Origin: DASSKK01 sp035690495
GTDB taxonomy: Bacteria > Actinomycetota > Actinomycetes > Propionibacteriales > Nocardioidaceae
Length of the DNA stretch: 64,000 nt
Assembly (NCBI GenBank): GCA_035690495.1
Contig: DASSKK010000002.1
Location: forward strand, 1-64,000
Direction of reading: 5' to 3'
Part shown: positions 49,924 to 58,516 of the stretch, piece after piece
Layout: each line of letters starts with the position of its first letter
How positions within the stretch are numbered: the first letter of the stretch is position 1
The notes under the pieces: model-generated
What the model was told of the DNA's origin: nothing
Seen by the model: only the letters and a program-made list of their open reading frames with translations
Database searches by the model: none
Made by a program: the position numbers and the translations under genes

Positions 49924-52799
49924 CCGTTCACTCTCGTCGTCAGCCCGGTGGGACCGCCCGGAGCGCCGTGGCACTTCTTGTACTTCTTGCCCGAGCCGCA
50001 GGGGCACAAGGCGTTGCGGCTGGCCCCGGCGTACGGGTCCTCAGTGGGCGGGGCGGAGGGGGATGACGCGGCAGGTGTGCTGCTCACCGCTGCCGCACCC
50101 ACCTCGGACGGAGCCGAGTAGGTCAGCTGCTGCGGACGCTGAAGGGTCTCCAGCCCTCGCGCACTGATCGACCGGTGGTCCCCGTTGGTCCCGGACGCGG
50201 CCGCCTGCGCCAGTGCCGGGCCGACCTCGACGGTCTCTGCGCCCTCCAGCCCGTCGGCAACCCCCGCGCCGTCCGGACCGCCGACACCCTCGTCCGCCTC
50301 GTCCTCGTCGATCTGGACCTCGAGGTTGAACAGGTACCCGACCGACTCCTCCTTGATCCCGTCCATCATGGCCGCGAACATGTCGAAGCCCTCGCGTTGG
50401 TACTCCACCAGCGGATCGCGCTGGGAGTAGGCCCGCAGCCCGATGCCCTCGCGCAGGTAGTCCATCTCGTAGAGGTGCTCGCGCCACTTGCGGTCCAGGA
50501 CCGACAGGAGGACGCGCCGCTCCAGCTCACGCATCACCTCGTCGCCGAACTCCGCCTCACGCGCGTCGTAGGCGCTCTGCGCATCGGCCCTGATCTGCTC
50601 GACGAGCTCTTCGCGAACCATGCCGGCACGACCGCCGGCGTCATCCTCGACGGCCTGCTGGTTGAGCGTGATCGGGTACAGCGTCTTCAACGCCGACCAC
50701 AGCGCGTCGAGGTCCCACTCCTCCGGGAAGCCCTCGGTCGCGGCGAGCACGTAGCCGCTGACCGCGTCGTCGATCATGGACCGCACCTGCTCATGCAGGT
50801 CGGCCCCCTCGAGGACGGCGCGCCGCTCGCCGTAGATCACCTCGCGCTGTCGGTTCATCACGTCGTCGTACTTGAGCACGTTCTTGCGGGAGTCGAAGTT
50901 CTGCGCTTCGACCTGGGCCTGCGCAGAGGCGATGGAGTTGGTCACCGACTTGTTCTCGATGGGGATCTCGTCGGGCACCTTGAGCGTGGTGAGCACCCGG
51001 TCCACCCAGTCCGACTTGAACAGCCGCATCAGCTCGTCCTGCAGCGACAGGTAGAAACGGGACTCCCCTGGGTCCCCCTGCCGACCGGACCGGCCGCGCA
51101 GCTGGTTGTCGATCCGCCGTGACTCGTGCCGCTCGGTGCCGAGGACGTAGAGACCTCCGGCGGACTTCACCTGGTCGTGCTCGGCAGCGACCTGCGCGGT
51201 GATCCGGTCCACCATGCCCGGCCACGCGGCTTCGTACTCCTCGCGGTTCTCGACCGGGTCGAGCCCCTGCTCACGGAGCCGCTGGTCGGCGATGAACTCC
51301 ACCGACCCGCCCAGCATGATGTCGGTGCCCCGTCCGGCCATGTTCGTGGCGACCGTGACGGCGCCCTTGTGCCCGGCCATGGCGACGATCTTCGCTTCGT
51401 CCGCGTGCTGCTTGGCGTTCAGCACGGTGTGCGGCACGCCCTGGCGCTTCAGCAGGCCGGAGAGGTGCTCGGACTTCTCGACCGAGACCGTGCCGACCAG
51501 CACCGGCTGGCCGTTGCGGTGTCGCTCTGCGATGTCGTCGACGACTGCGGCGTACTTGGCATCCTCGGTGCGGTAGACGAGGTCGCGCTGGTCCGCGCGG
51601 ATCATCGGCTTGTTCGTCGGGATGGGGACCACGCCGAGCTTGTAGATCTTGTCGAACTCGGAGGCCTCGGTCATCGCCGTACCGGTCATCCCGGCCAGCT
51701 TGTCGTAGAGCCGGAAGTAGTTCTGCAGCGTGATGGTGGCGAGGGTCTGGTACTCCTCGCGGATGTCCACGCCCTCCTTGGCCTCGATCGCCTGGTGCAG
51801 GCCCTCGTTGTAGCGGCGGCCCTGGAGCATCCGGCCGGTGTGCTCGTCGACGATGAGCACCTCACCGTTCAGGACGACGTACTCCTTGTCGTTGCGGAAG
51901 AGCTCCTTGGCCTTGATCGCGTTGTTCATGAACGAGATCAGCGGCGTGTTCACCGAGTCGTAGAGGTTCTCGATGCCGAGGTGGTCCTCGACCTTGGTGA
52001 TCCCCGGCTCCAGCACGGAGATGGTGCGCTTCTTCTCGTCCACCTCGTAGTCCTCGTCGCGGACGAGGCGCCCGGCGAGTCGTGCGAACTCGGTGTACCA
52101 GCGGACCTCGTCCTGGGTGGGGCCGGAGATGATCAACGGCGTGCGAGCCTCGTCGATGAGGATCGAGTCCACCTCGTCGACGATCCCGTAGTGGTGGCCG
52201 CGCTGGACGCACTCCTCGATCGAGTTCGCCATGTTGTCGCGCAGGTAGTCGAAGCCGAGCTCGTTGTTCGTGCCGTAGGTGATGTCCGCCCCGTAGGCCT
52301 CGCGCCGCTGCTCGGGGTTCATCTCCGGCAGGATCACCCCGGTGGTCAGGCCGAGGAAGTGGTGGATGCGGCCCATCCACTCGGCGTGGTACTTCGCCAG
52401 GTAGTCGTTGACGGTGACGATGTGGACGCCCTTGCCCGTGAGCGCGTTGAGGTAGGCCGGCATCGTGGCCACCAGCGTCTTGCCCTCGCCGGTCTTCATC
52501 TCGGCGATGTTGCCCAGGTGCAGCGCCGCTCCGCCCATCACCTGCACGTCGTAGTGACGCTGCCCGATGACCCGCTTGGCGGCCTCGCGGACTGTGGCGA
52601 AGGCCTCTGGCATCAGGTCGTCAAGGGACTCGCCATCGGCGTAGCGTGCCTTGAACTCCGCGGTCTGACCCTGCAGCTCTTCGTCGGACATCGCGGCGAA
52701 ATCGTCCTCGATCGCGTTCACGGCGCGCGAGATCGCCGCCAGCTGCCGCAGGATCTTGCCTTCGCCGATGCGAAGGACCTTGTCGAGGATGGCAGGCAC
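49920..52799 (-). CDS. secA: Preprotein translocase ATPase SecA
   Basis: 959 residues. Walker A AEMKTGEGKTLVATMPAYLNAL, DEVDSILIDEARTPLIISGP, TNMAGRGTDIMLGG and the C-terminal SEC-C zinc motif CPCGSGKKYKKCHG, all in order. It drives proteins through SecYEG. The length and zinc motif mark the housekeeping SecA1 type. GTG/ATG choice: ATG with family start MPAILDKVLRIGEGK. It sits next to hpf, as in mycobacteria. Confidence 0.98.
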   Translation of the reverse strand: MPAILDKVLRIGEGKILRQLAAISRAVNAIEDDFAAMSDEELQGQTAEFKARYADGESLDDLMPEAFATVREAAKRVIGQRHYDVQVMGGAALHLGNIAEMKTGEGKTLVATMPAYLNALTGKGVHIVTVNDYLAKYHAEWMGRIHHFLGLTTGVILPEMNPEQRREAYGADITYGTNNELGFDYLRDNMANSIEECVQRGHHYGIVDEVDSILIDEARTPLIISGPTQDEVRWYTEFARLAGRLVRDEDYEVDEKKRTISVLEPGITKVEDHLGIENLYDSVNTPLISFMNNAIKAKELFRNDKEYVVLNGEVLIVDEHTGRMLQGRRYNEGLHQAIEAKEGVDIREEYQTLATITLQNYFRLYDKLAGMTGTAMTEASEFDKIYKLGVVPIPTNKPMIRADQRDLVYRTEDAKYAAVVDDIAERHRNGQPVLVGTVSVEKSEHLSGLLKRQGVPHTVLNAKQHADEAKIVAMAGHKGAVTVATNMAGRGTDIMLGGSVEFIADQRLREQGLDPVENREEYEAAWPGMVDRITAQVAAEHDQVKSAGGLYVLGTERHESRRIDNQLRGRSGRQGDPGESRFYLSLQDELMRLFKSDWVDRVLTTLKVPDEIPIENKSVTNSIASAQAQVEAQNFDSRKNVLKYDDVMNRQREVIYGERRAVLEGADLHEQVRSMIDDAVSGYVLAATEGFPEEWDLDALWSALKTLYPITLNQQAVEDDAGGRAGMVREELVEQIRADAQSAYDAREAEFGDEVMRELERRVLLSVLDRKWREHLYEMDYLREGIGLRAYSQRDPLVEYQREGFDMFAAMMDGIKEESVGYLFNLEVQIDEDEADEGVGGPDGAGVADGLEGAETVEVGPALAQAAASGTNGDHRSISARGLETLQRPQQLTYSAPSEVGAAAVSSTPAASSPSAPPTEDPYAGASRNALCPCGSGKKYKKCHGAPGGPTGLTTRVNG

Positions 52800-52864
52800 G
52801 GGCGTCGTACTCCTGTGGTCGTCGATAACGGTGTCATGCTAGGCGATGACACAAAGCCAACAGC

Positions 52865-54091
52865 CTACTCGGAACCTGCGCGCGGCACCGACTCTGCGGA
52901 GCGCACGCATAACCCCAGCGCCGCGGCCAGATCACCGCGTGGCTCCACCACGATACCCTCCAGACCGAGCCAGCCGGACAGGTCGGCCAGCTCCGCGGCC
53001 AGCTCCTCCGCGGTCTCCTCGGGGGCCCAGGGCTCCGCGAAGGCCCCCTTGACCAGTAGCACCCCCGCGGTGCGGTCCGCCTTGAGGTCCACACGCGCCA
53101 CGATGTCCTCGCCCAGCAGGAACGGCAGCACGTAGTAGCCATGCACCCGCTTGGGCTCGGGCACGTAGATCTCGATGCGGTAGTGGAAGTCGAACAGCTG
53201 CTCGGTCCGCGCGCGCTCCCACACCAGCGGGTCGAACGGGCTCAGCAGCGCCCGAGCGTCCACCTTCCGCGGCAGCGCCGCGTCCCGATGCAGGTAAGCG
53301 GGTCTCCGCCAGCCTTCGACCTCCACCGGGACCAGCTCGCCGGAGTCCACGAGGGCGGCGAGTGCTGGCTTGAACAGCTCGCCCCGCATCCGGAAGTAGT
53401 CGCGGAGGTCGAACTCGGTGCCCACACCGTGTGCGCGCGCGGAGCGTCGAACCAGCTCCACGCTCGCGTCCGCGGGAGTCGGCTCGGGCATCTCCAGGAC
53501 CTGCTGCGGTATCACCCGTTCGGGAAGGTCGAAGACCCGCTCGAAGGCGGAGTTGCGCCGTGCCACGGCGAGCCGGCCGGAGACGAACAGATACTCCATC
53601 GCCCGCTTGGTCGCCGACCAGTTCCAGCCCCAGTTCTCCCGGACCCGTGGCAGACCCTCGTCGAGATCGCGGGGAGTCGAGGGCCCACGCTCGGCCACCT
53701 CCGCCAACAACGACCTCACCAAGGCCGCCTGGGAGCGACCCACCCAGTCGTGACCGTCGGCCTCGTAGTGGCGCATCCTGTGCCTCATCACCGGCCACAG
53801 CTCGACGGGCATGAATGCGGCCACGTGCGCCCAGTACTCCACGATGGATCGGGGGCGCCGAGGACTTCCTTCCGAGGCCCTGCGCAGCAGGTCGACGTCG
53901 TAGGGACCCATCCGTGAGAACAACGGCATGTAGTGGGCACGCGTGAGGACGTTGACCGAGTCGATCTGGAGCACCCCGGTGCGCGCCAGGGTGCGATCGA
54001 AGGTCCGCATGGTGGGTACGGCGTGGCGGGGGTCGCGGAACCCCTGCGCGACCAGGGCGATCCGCCGCGCCTGCGCCTTCGAAAGCCTCAT
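52865..54091 (-). CDS. YcaQ-family winged-helix protein (DNA crosslink repair glycosylase type)
   Basis: 408 residues. LSKAQARRIALVAQGF at the start and the active-site motif VLQIDSVNVLTRAHYMPLFSRMGPYD (Gln42, Asp44) match YcaQ/AlkX, which unhooks interstrand crosslinks. The middle EYWAHVAAFMPVELWPVMRHRM and the C-terminal PFDPLVWERARTEQLFDFHYRIEIYVPEPKR are standard. ATG at 54091 follows the family start. A 59-bp dispersed repeat lies between it and the neighbouring response regulator gene. Confidence 0.9.
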   Translation of the reverse strand: MRLSKAQARRIALVAQGFRDPRHAVPTMRTFDRTLARTGVLQIDSVNVLTRAHYMPLFSRMGPYDVDLLRRASEGSPRRPRSIVEYWAHVAAFMPVELWPVMRHRMRHYEADGHDWVGRSQAALVRSLLAEVAERGPSTPRDLDEGLPRVRENWGWNWSATKRAMEYLFVSGRLAVARRNSAFERVFDLPERVIPQQVLEMPEPTPADASVELVRRSARAHGVGTEFDLRDYFRMRGELFKPALAALVDSGELVPVEVEGWRRPAYLHRDAALPRKVDARALLSPFDPLVWERARTEQLFDFHYRIEIYVPEPKRVHGYYVLPFLLGEDIVARVDLKADRTAGVLLVKGAFAEPWAPEETAEELAAELADLSGWLGLEGIVVEPRGDLAAALGLCVRSAESVPRAGSE

Positions 54092-54117
54092 GTGGAGCGT
54101 CGTCCAGTGCGTGCGAT

Positions 54118-54176
54118 GGCAAGGCGGAGGAGCGAAGGCGCACCGGGTTTGTGCGTCGAGCGACGACAACGCCGCC
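54118..54176. repeat. Dispersed 59-bp repeat, copy 2
   Basis: 56 of 59 positions identical to the copy at 43815-43873. It lies between the YcaQ-like gene start and the response regulator stop, in the same orientation as copy 1. Confidence 0.85.
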
Positions 54177-54197
54177 AGCGTGCGTGCTGGACAACGC

Positions 54198-54890
54198 TCA
54201 CTGCGGAATGTCGAGGAGCTTCTCGCGAACGGCGTACATCACTGCCTCCATGCGGGAGTGCAGCTGCAGCTTCTCCAAGATGTTGCGCACATGGTTCTTG
54301 ACCGTGTTCTCGGAGATGAACAGCCGCTTGGCGATCTCCCGGTTGTTCAACCCCTGCGCGACCAGCTTGAGCACCTCGAGCTCACGGTCGGTCAGCCGGG
54401 GTGTCGGAAGCTGCTGGCGGTCGGAGCGCGACATCTGCTTGAACTCGTCGAGCAGCTTGATTGCCATCGATGGGCTGATCAGCGACTGTCCGTCGGCCAC
54501 CACCCGGATCGCCTGGGCCACCTCGTCGATCGAGGAGTCCTTGAGCAGGTATCCCGAGGCGCCGTTCTTCACCGCGTCGTAGAGGTCGGCCTCCTCGTCG
54601 CTGACGGTGAGCATGATGATCTGCGCGGTCGGGGCGGCGTCCTTGATCGCCACGCACGCCTCGATGCCCGACCTCTTGGGCATTCGCACGTCCATCAAGA
54701 TCACGTCGGGCACGGTGCTTGCCGCCAGCTCGGTGGCGGCCACGCCGTCACCGGCCTCACCCACCACCGCGATGTCGTCCTCGACCTCGAGGAGCATCGT
54801 CAGGCCGCGGCGGAACAGCTCCTGGTCGTCCACGACCGCGACACGAATGGGCTCACCGCCCGACTTGGCGCGCTGCTGGGGTCCCGTCAC
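54198..54890 (-). CDS. NarL/LuxR-family response regulator
   Basis: 230 residues. Receiver: VAVVDDQELFRRGL, phospho-acceptor Asp67 in VILMDVRMPKRSG, Thr/Lys at MLTVSDEEAD and LLKDSS. LuxR HTH: LTDRELEVLKLVAQGLNNREIAKRLFISENTVKNHVRNIL. No kinase is adjacent. GTG at 54890 is chosen because CATGAT lies 6 nt upstream, giving a leaderless message; an ATG 27 nt earlier is the alternative. This is the gene beside hpf in many actinobacteria. Confidence 0.92.
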   Translation of the reverse strand: MTGPQQRAKSGGEPIRVAVVDDQELFRRGLTMLLEVEDDIAVVGEAGDGVAATELAASTVPDVILMDVRMPKRSGIEACVAIKDAAPTAQIIMLTVSDEEADLYDAVKNGASGYLLKDSSIDEVAQAIRVVADGQSLISPSMAIKLLDEFKQMSRSDRQQLPTPRLTDRELEVLKLVAQGLNNREIAKRLFISENTVKNHVRNILEKLQLHSRMEAVMYAVREKLLDIPQ

Positions 54891-54935
54891 GGGTAGATCA
54901 TGGCATGACGGGGCCATGCTCGGGCAGGAACTCCC

Positions 54936-55556
54936 CTACGAGACATCCAGCGTGATCACCCCGTAGTCGTATCCGCGCCGCCGGTAGACCACAGACGGGC
55001 GCTCGCTCTCCTTGTCGACGAACAAGAAGAAGTCGTGACCGACCAGCTCCATCTCGTAGAGCGCCTGGTCGAGAGTCATCGGCGCCGCGACGTGGTGCTT
55101 CTCACGGACCACGAGCGGCCCGTCACCGAGGACGGCGATCGGGCCGAGATGGACTTCCCGCTCCTGGGCCGTCTGGTCGGTTGACGCCTGATCCTGCGCG
55201 GGCTCGACGCCGGAGAGCGCCTGCCCCACCGAGACCGGCGTGTGCCGGCCACGGTGCACCCGGCGCCGGTCGGCGGCGCGCCTCATCTGGGCCGCCATCT
55301 TCTCCATCGCCAGGTCGAGTGCGGCCATCTTGTCGTCGGCGGCGGCCTCGGCTCGGATGACCGGGCCCTTCGAGAAGGCGGTCAGCTGCACCCGGACGGC
55401 CCGGTCCTGCTGGCGCGGGTTGCGCTCCTTGCCCACCTCCACCTCGAGACGGGCAACGCGATGGTCGTGCTTCTCCAGTCGCGCGAGCTTCTCCTCCACG
55501 TGTTCGCGGAAGCGTTCCTTGAGCTCGACATGACGAGATTTCAGCACGATTTCCAC
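54936..55556 (-). CDS. hpf: Long-form ribosome hibernation promoting factor
   Basis: 206 residues. N-terminal HPF/RaiA domain (VEIVLKSRHVELKERFREHVEEKLARLEKHDHRV) and C-terminal dimerisation domain (PMTLDQALYEMELVGHDFFLFVDKESERPSVVYRRRGYDYGVITL). It forms inactive 100S ribosomes in stationary phase. GTG at 55556 follows GGAGG with 5-nt spacing. A 320-nt gene-free leader lies upstream. Confidence 0.95.
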   Translation of the reverse strand: MEIVLKSRHVELKERFREHVEEKLARLEKHDHRVARLEVEVGKERNPRQQDRAVRVQLTAFSKGPVIRAEAAADDKMAALDLAMEKMAAQMRRAADRRRVHRGRHTPVSVGQALSGVEPAQDQASTDQTAQEREVHLGPIAVLGDGPLVVREKHHVAAPMTLDQALYEMELVGHDFFLFVDKESERPSVVYRRRGYDYGVITLDVS

Positions 55557-55876
55557 GACAACCTCCCGATCGATCTGGTGTCTGTCAAGGAGCCCGCCCG
55601 GCCGACCTGGTCTTCGACCCCACAACCGCCTGCTGAGGCCTCCGCAGCTTCCTGCCCTTCTCGGGCGCCACTCACGGCCTTCTCCCCCGGACCCGCCGCG
55701 TCGGACGGCGAGCGGGGGGCAGGACTTACCTCTAAGCCGCACCGTGATCCCACGCCGGGACTTGCGCCCCCGCTGTGGTTACGTGGACCGTTTCGCCTGC
55801 GACTGGCATCGGCTTGCCGACAGGTCCGTGACCCGCCGGCGCAACCACGGACCCGGGCGGACTCCATGTACCGACG
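55557..55876 (-). other. Gene-free region upstream of hpf
   Basis: 320 nt without a supportable gene. It holds the hpf ribosome binding site and probably a long 5' leader or promoter region. I looked for known riboswitch patterns and see none I can defend. Confidence 0.4.
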
Positions 55877-56647
55877 CTAGCCGGAGCGGCCGGCTTGCGG
55901 TAGGGAAGTTCCGCAAGTTCCGCGCCCTGGACCCAGCCGACGGCGTGTCGCGGCTATCGCGGCGATGCCGGCCACCGACAGCCCGGCCTGCTCGAGTGCA
56001 CGCTGCGCCTCGCGGGCGGTCGCACCGGTGGTCACCACGTCGTCGACGACTACCAAGCGCGCACCCGCCGGGCGGGCACGCAGGGCTCGGCAGCGCATGG
56101 TCCCGGCCAGGTTGGTAGCGCGGTCCGTGGCCGTCAGACCGGCCTGGTCGGCGACCACCCCGCAGCCGAGCAGCAACGGGCACACCGTCGCCCTGATCCC
56201 GCTCGCCCGGAGCGCGGTCGCTGCGACCCGCGAGATCCGCAGCAGGGGATCGTGGCCACGAGCACGCACCACCCGCCGTCGCGACGGCACGGGTACGAGC
56301 AGAACCCGGCCCCCGTGTCCGGCCGACTCCTGACCCGAAGGCGCAGGCACCGTGAGGAGAAGGTCGGCGACGACTGTCGCGAGCACCGCACCGAGGGGCG
56401 AGGCGAGCGCCAGCACACCACGCTCCTTGTGCGCGTTGAGCAGTGTCTTCACCACGCCGTCGTAGTCGGCGGCGGCCATCGGCAGCACCAGGCCGGCCGG
56501 GGGCGGGGTCGGCCAGCAGACGCGACCGCCGCGCGGCAGCGCGCCGGCGCAGCCGCGGCACAGCGGCCTGCCGGGGGCCTCGCAGCCCGCACAGGCGACC
56601 CCGAGGAACAGGTCGCGGGCCGCGTCGTACCACCGCATGCGGTCCAT
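55877..56647 (-). CDS. ComF-family phosphoribosyltransferase
   Basis: 256 residues. A zinc-finger-like N-terminus (CAGCEAPGRPLCRGC) and the PRPP-binding loop LVVVDDVVTTGATAREAQRAL near the C-terminus define ComF/GntX. YDGVVKTLLNAHKERG is the usual central helix. Such proteins act in DNA uptake or phosphoribosyl transfer; the actual role in actinobacteria is not established. The ATG at 56647 (MDRMRWYD) is listed; the next ATG is 9 nt later. Lies between lpqB and hpf. Confidence 0.9.
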   Translation of the reverse strand: MDRMRWYDAARDLFLGVACAGCEAPGRPLCRGCAGALPRGGRVCWPTPPPAGLVLPMAAADYDGVVKTLLNAHKERGVLALASPLGAVLATVVADLLLTVPAPSGQESAGHGGRVLLVPVPSRRRVVRARGHDPLLRISRVAATALRASGIRATVCPLLLGCGVVADQAGLTATDRATNLAGTMRCRALRARPAGARLVVVDDVVTTGATAREAQRALEQAGLSVAGIAAIAATRRRLGPGRGTCGTSLPQAGRSG

Positions 56648-56734
56648 GGTGCGTCCGCGCGGGGGTACCGCGGGCACTCAGGAACGGCACCGGTGGACAG
56701 CGCGCCACTCGACGAGCTCGTGGACGGTTTCCGG

Positions 56735-58516
56735 CTACCCGACGAACGTCGGCGAGCCCAGCCCGGCGCGGATGCCCGCTCCGGTCCAGCGTCCGTTGGG
56801 GGCCAGGGAGAACAGCTGTCCGTCCTTGGTGCCGATGTACAGCGGAGCGCCGGGCAGCGGCGAGGTCACCAGCCGGTTCGCGTGGTCGGCGAACAGCTGG
56901 GCGTCGGTGGCCACGTCGCCGCCAGCCTCGGAGCCGTCCACGGACAGGACCAGGACCTGGGAGCTGCCCGGTGAGGGGCCGGTGAGCACGGCCACCGCAG
57001 CCGGCGTACGCCAGGCGATGTCACGGATCTCGCGCACGTGCTGGGCACGCAGCGGGAGCCGCACCGCCTTCAAGACCCCGCGCACCTTGCCGGAGTGGTC
57101 GCGCCGGATCCGCGACTCCAGCACCAGGTCGCGATGCTTGCCGTGCACCACCGCGATCAGCCGGGTGCCGTCTCGTGAGACCACGAACCTCTTCACGTGG
57201 GTCCCGCTGATTCCCGGCACGTCGAGCGCGCGCAGCTTGCCGTCGTGCACGACCGAGACCCTCGCTCCGTCGCTGGTGCGGTCTACCAGCCAGATCGTGT
57301 CGTAGAGGTCGAAGCTGGGGCGCAGCACATCGGTCCCGCCGCTGTAGATCGTGCGCACGTCGTGCTTCGTGGGCAGGGTGCCCGGGATCCTGTTGCGGTC
57401 CCCGCTCAGGACGGTCGTGCCGTCGTTGGTGACCGCGGCAATGTGCTGGGCTGACAGGTCGACGCCGATCGATCGCACGCCGAGCTTGAGCGCCCCGAAC
57501 ACGCCGGAGACGCGGTGCTCGTGTCCGTCGAGGATGATCACGACCTTGCCGGCGCGCAGGCCGAACAGCGCCTGGGTGGCCCACTCGACGGCGGGGTCGT
57601 ACTCCGACCACGTGTCCACCGGTACGTCGGGTCCCTGCGACGACAGGTCGAGCGGGCTGCCGTCGACGGTGATCCGCATCCGCTCCACTCCGGACACCTG
57701 CTTGAGTGTCCAGGCCAGCTGGGCGAAGGCGAGCGTGAGGTGCTGGTCGTCGAGGCCGAGGATGTCCTGGCTGAGCGGCACGTCGGCGACGCCGTCGTGA
57801 GAGACCGGCACCGAGATGTCGGAGAGCTTGGTTCCGGAAGGGATGTAGGTCCGCTCCGTGCCGAGCAGGTCCTGGTCGGGTCCACGCAGCAGACCCTGCA
57901 CGAGCAGAGTCGTCACCTGCTCGCCGCCGGGCAGATAGACCGGCTCGGGGACGAGTACCTGGGTGGTCTTGTCGAAGTAGTACAAGAAGTACTGCTGGTA
58001 GAGCGACTCGAAGTGGGTCCGGGAGACGATCAGCGCATCCGGAGGGTGGCTGATCCGCCACTGGCCCTTCTGTCGCTCGAGGTGGAAGTGGTAGTGCAGG
58101 CCCTTGCCGCGGGTGGGATCGCCCAGCCACTCACCGCGGTTGTCGAGCTCGGTGACGTCCTCGAGGTCGACGTCGACCTCGCCCTTCTTGGTGACGGTCG
58201 GCGCCTGGCTCCGGTAGACGATGGTGGCCTTCTCCGGCACCCACGTGGTGCTGCTCTCCGAAGTGAGGAACTGCCGGGCCACGACTGTGGACACCGGGGT
58301 GGCCTCCATGGCGCTCATGAACCCGCGCACGATCGCCGCCGGCGACTCGCCCGGGTAGGGGCCGTCCGGGGTGAACACCACCGGCGGCTCCTCGTTGGTC
58401 TGCTGCTGCAGGGGCCCGGCTTGCACCGAGCCGCCGCGCGGAAGCGACACGCATCCGCCCGCCGCCAGCAGGATCACCGCAGCAATCAGCGCCGCGACGA
58501 CCAGACGCCGGATCAC
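56735..58516 (-). CDS. lpqB: Lipoprotein LpqB (GerMN domain)
   Basis: 593 residues. Signal peptide with lipobox LAAGGC, GerMN domain (LPGGEQVTTLLVQGLLRGP and following) and a C-terminal beta-propeller-like region. In mycobacteria LpqB binds the extracytoplasmic part of MtrB and affects MtrAB signalling. The GTG start overlaps the mtrB stop (GTGA), so mtrA-mtrB-lpqB form one operon. Confidence 0.96.
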   Translation of the reverse strand: MIRRLVVAALIAAVILLAAGGCVSLPRGGSVQAGPLQQQTNEEPPVVFTPDGPYPGESPAAIVRGFMSAMEATPVSTVVARQFLTSESSTTWVPEKATIVYRSQAPTVTKKGEVDVDLEDVTELDNRGEWLGDPTRGKGLHYHFHLERQKGQWRISHPPDALIVSRTHFESLYQQYFLYYFDKTTQVLVPEPVYLPGGEQVTTLLVQGLLRGPDQDLLGTERTYIPSGTKLSDISVPVSHDGVADVPLSQDILGLDDQHLTLAFAQLAWTLKQVSGVERMRITVDGSPLDLSSQGPDVPVDTWSEYDPAVEWATQALFGLRAGKVVIILDGHEHRVSGVFGALKLGVRSIGVDLSAQHIAAVTNDGTTVLSGDRNRIPGTLPTKHDVRTIYSGGTDVLRPSFDLYDTIWLVDRTSDGARVSVVHDGKLRALDVPGISGTHVKRFVVSRDGTRLIAVVHGKHRDLVLESRIRRDHSGKVRGVLKAVRLPLRAQHVREIRDIAWRTPAAVAVLTGPSPGSSQVLVLSVDGSEAGGDVATDAQLFADHANRLVTSPLPGAPLYIGTKDGQLFSLAPNGRWTGAGIRAGLGSPTFVG

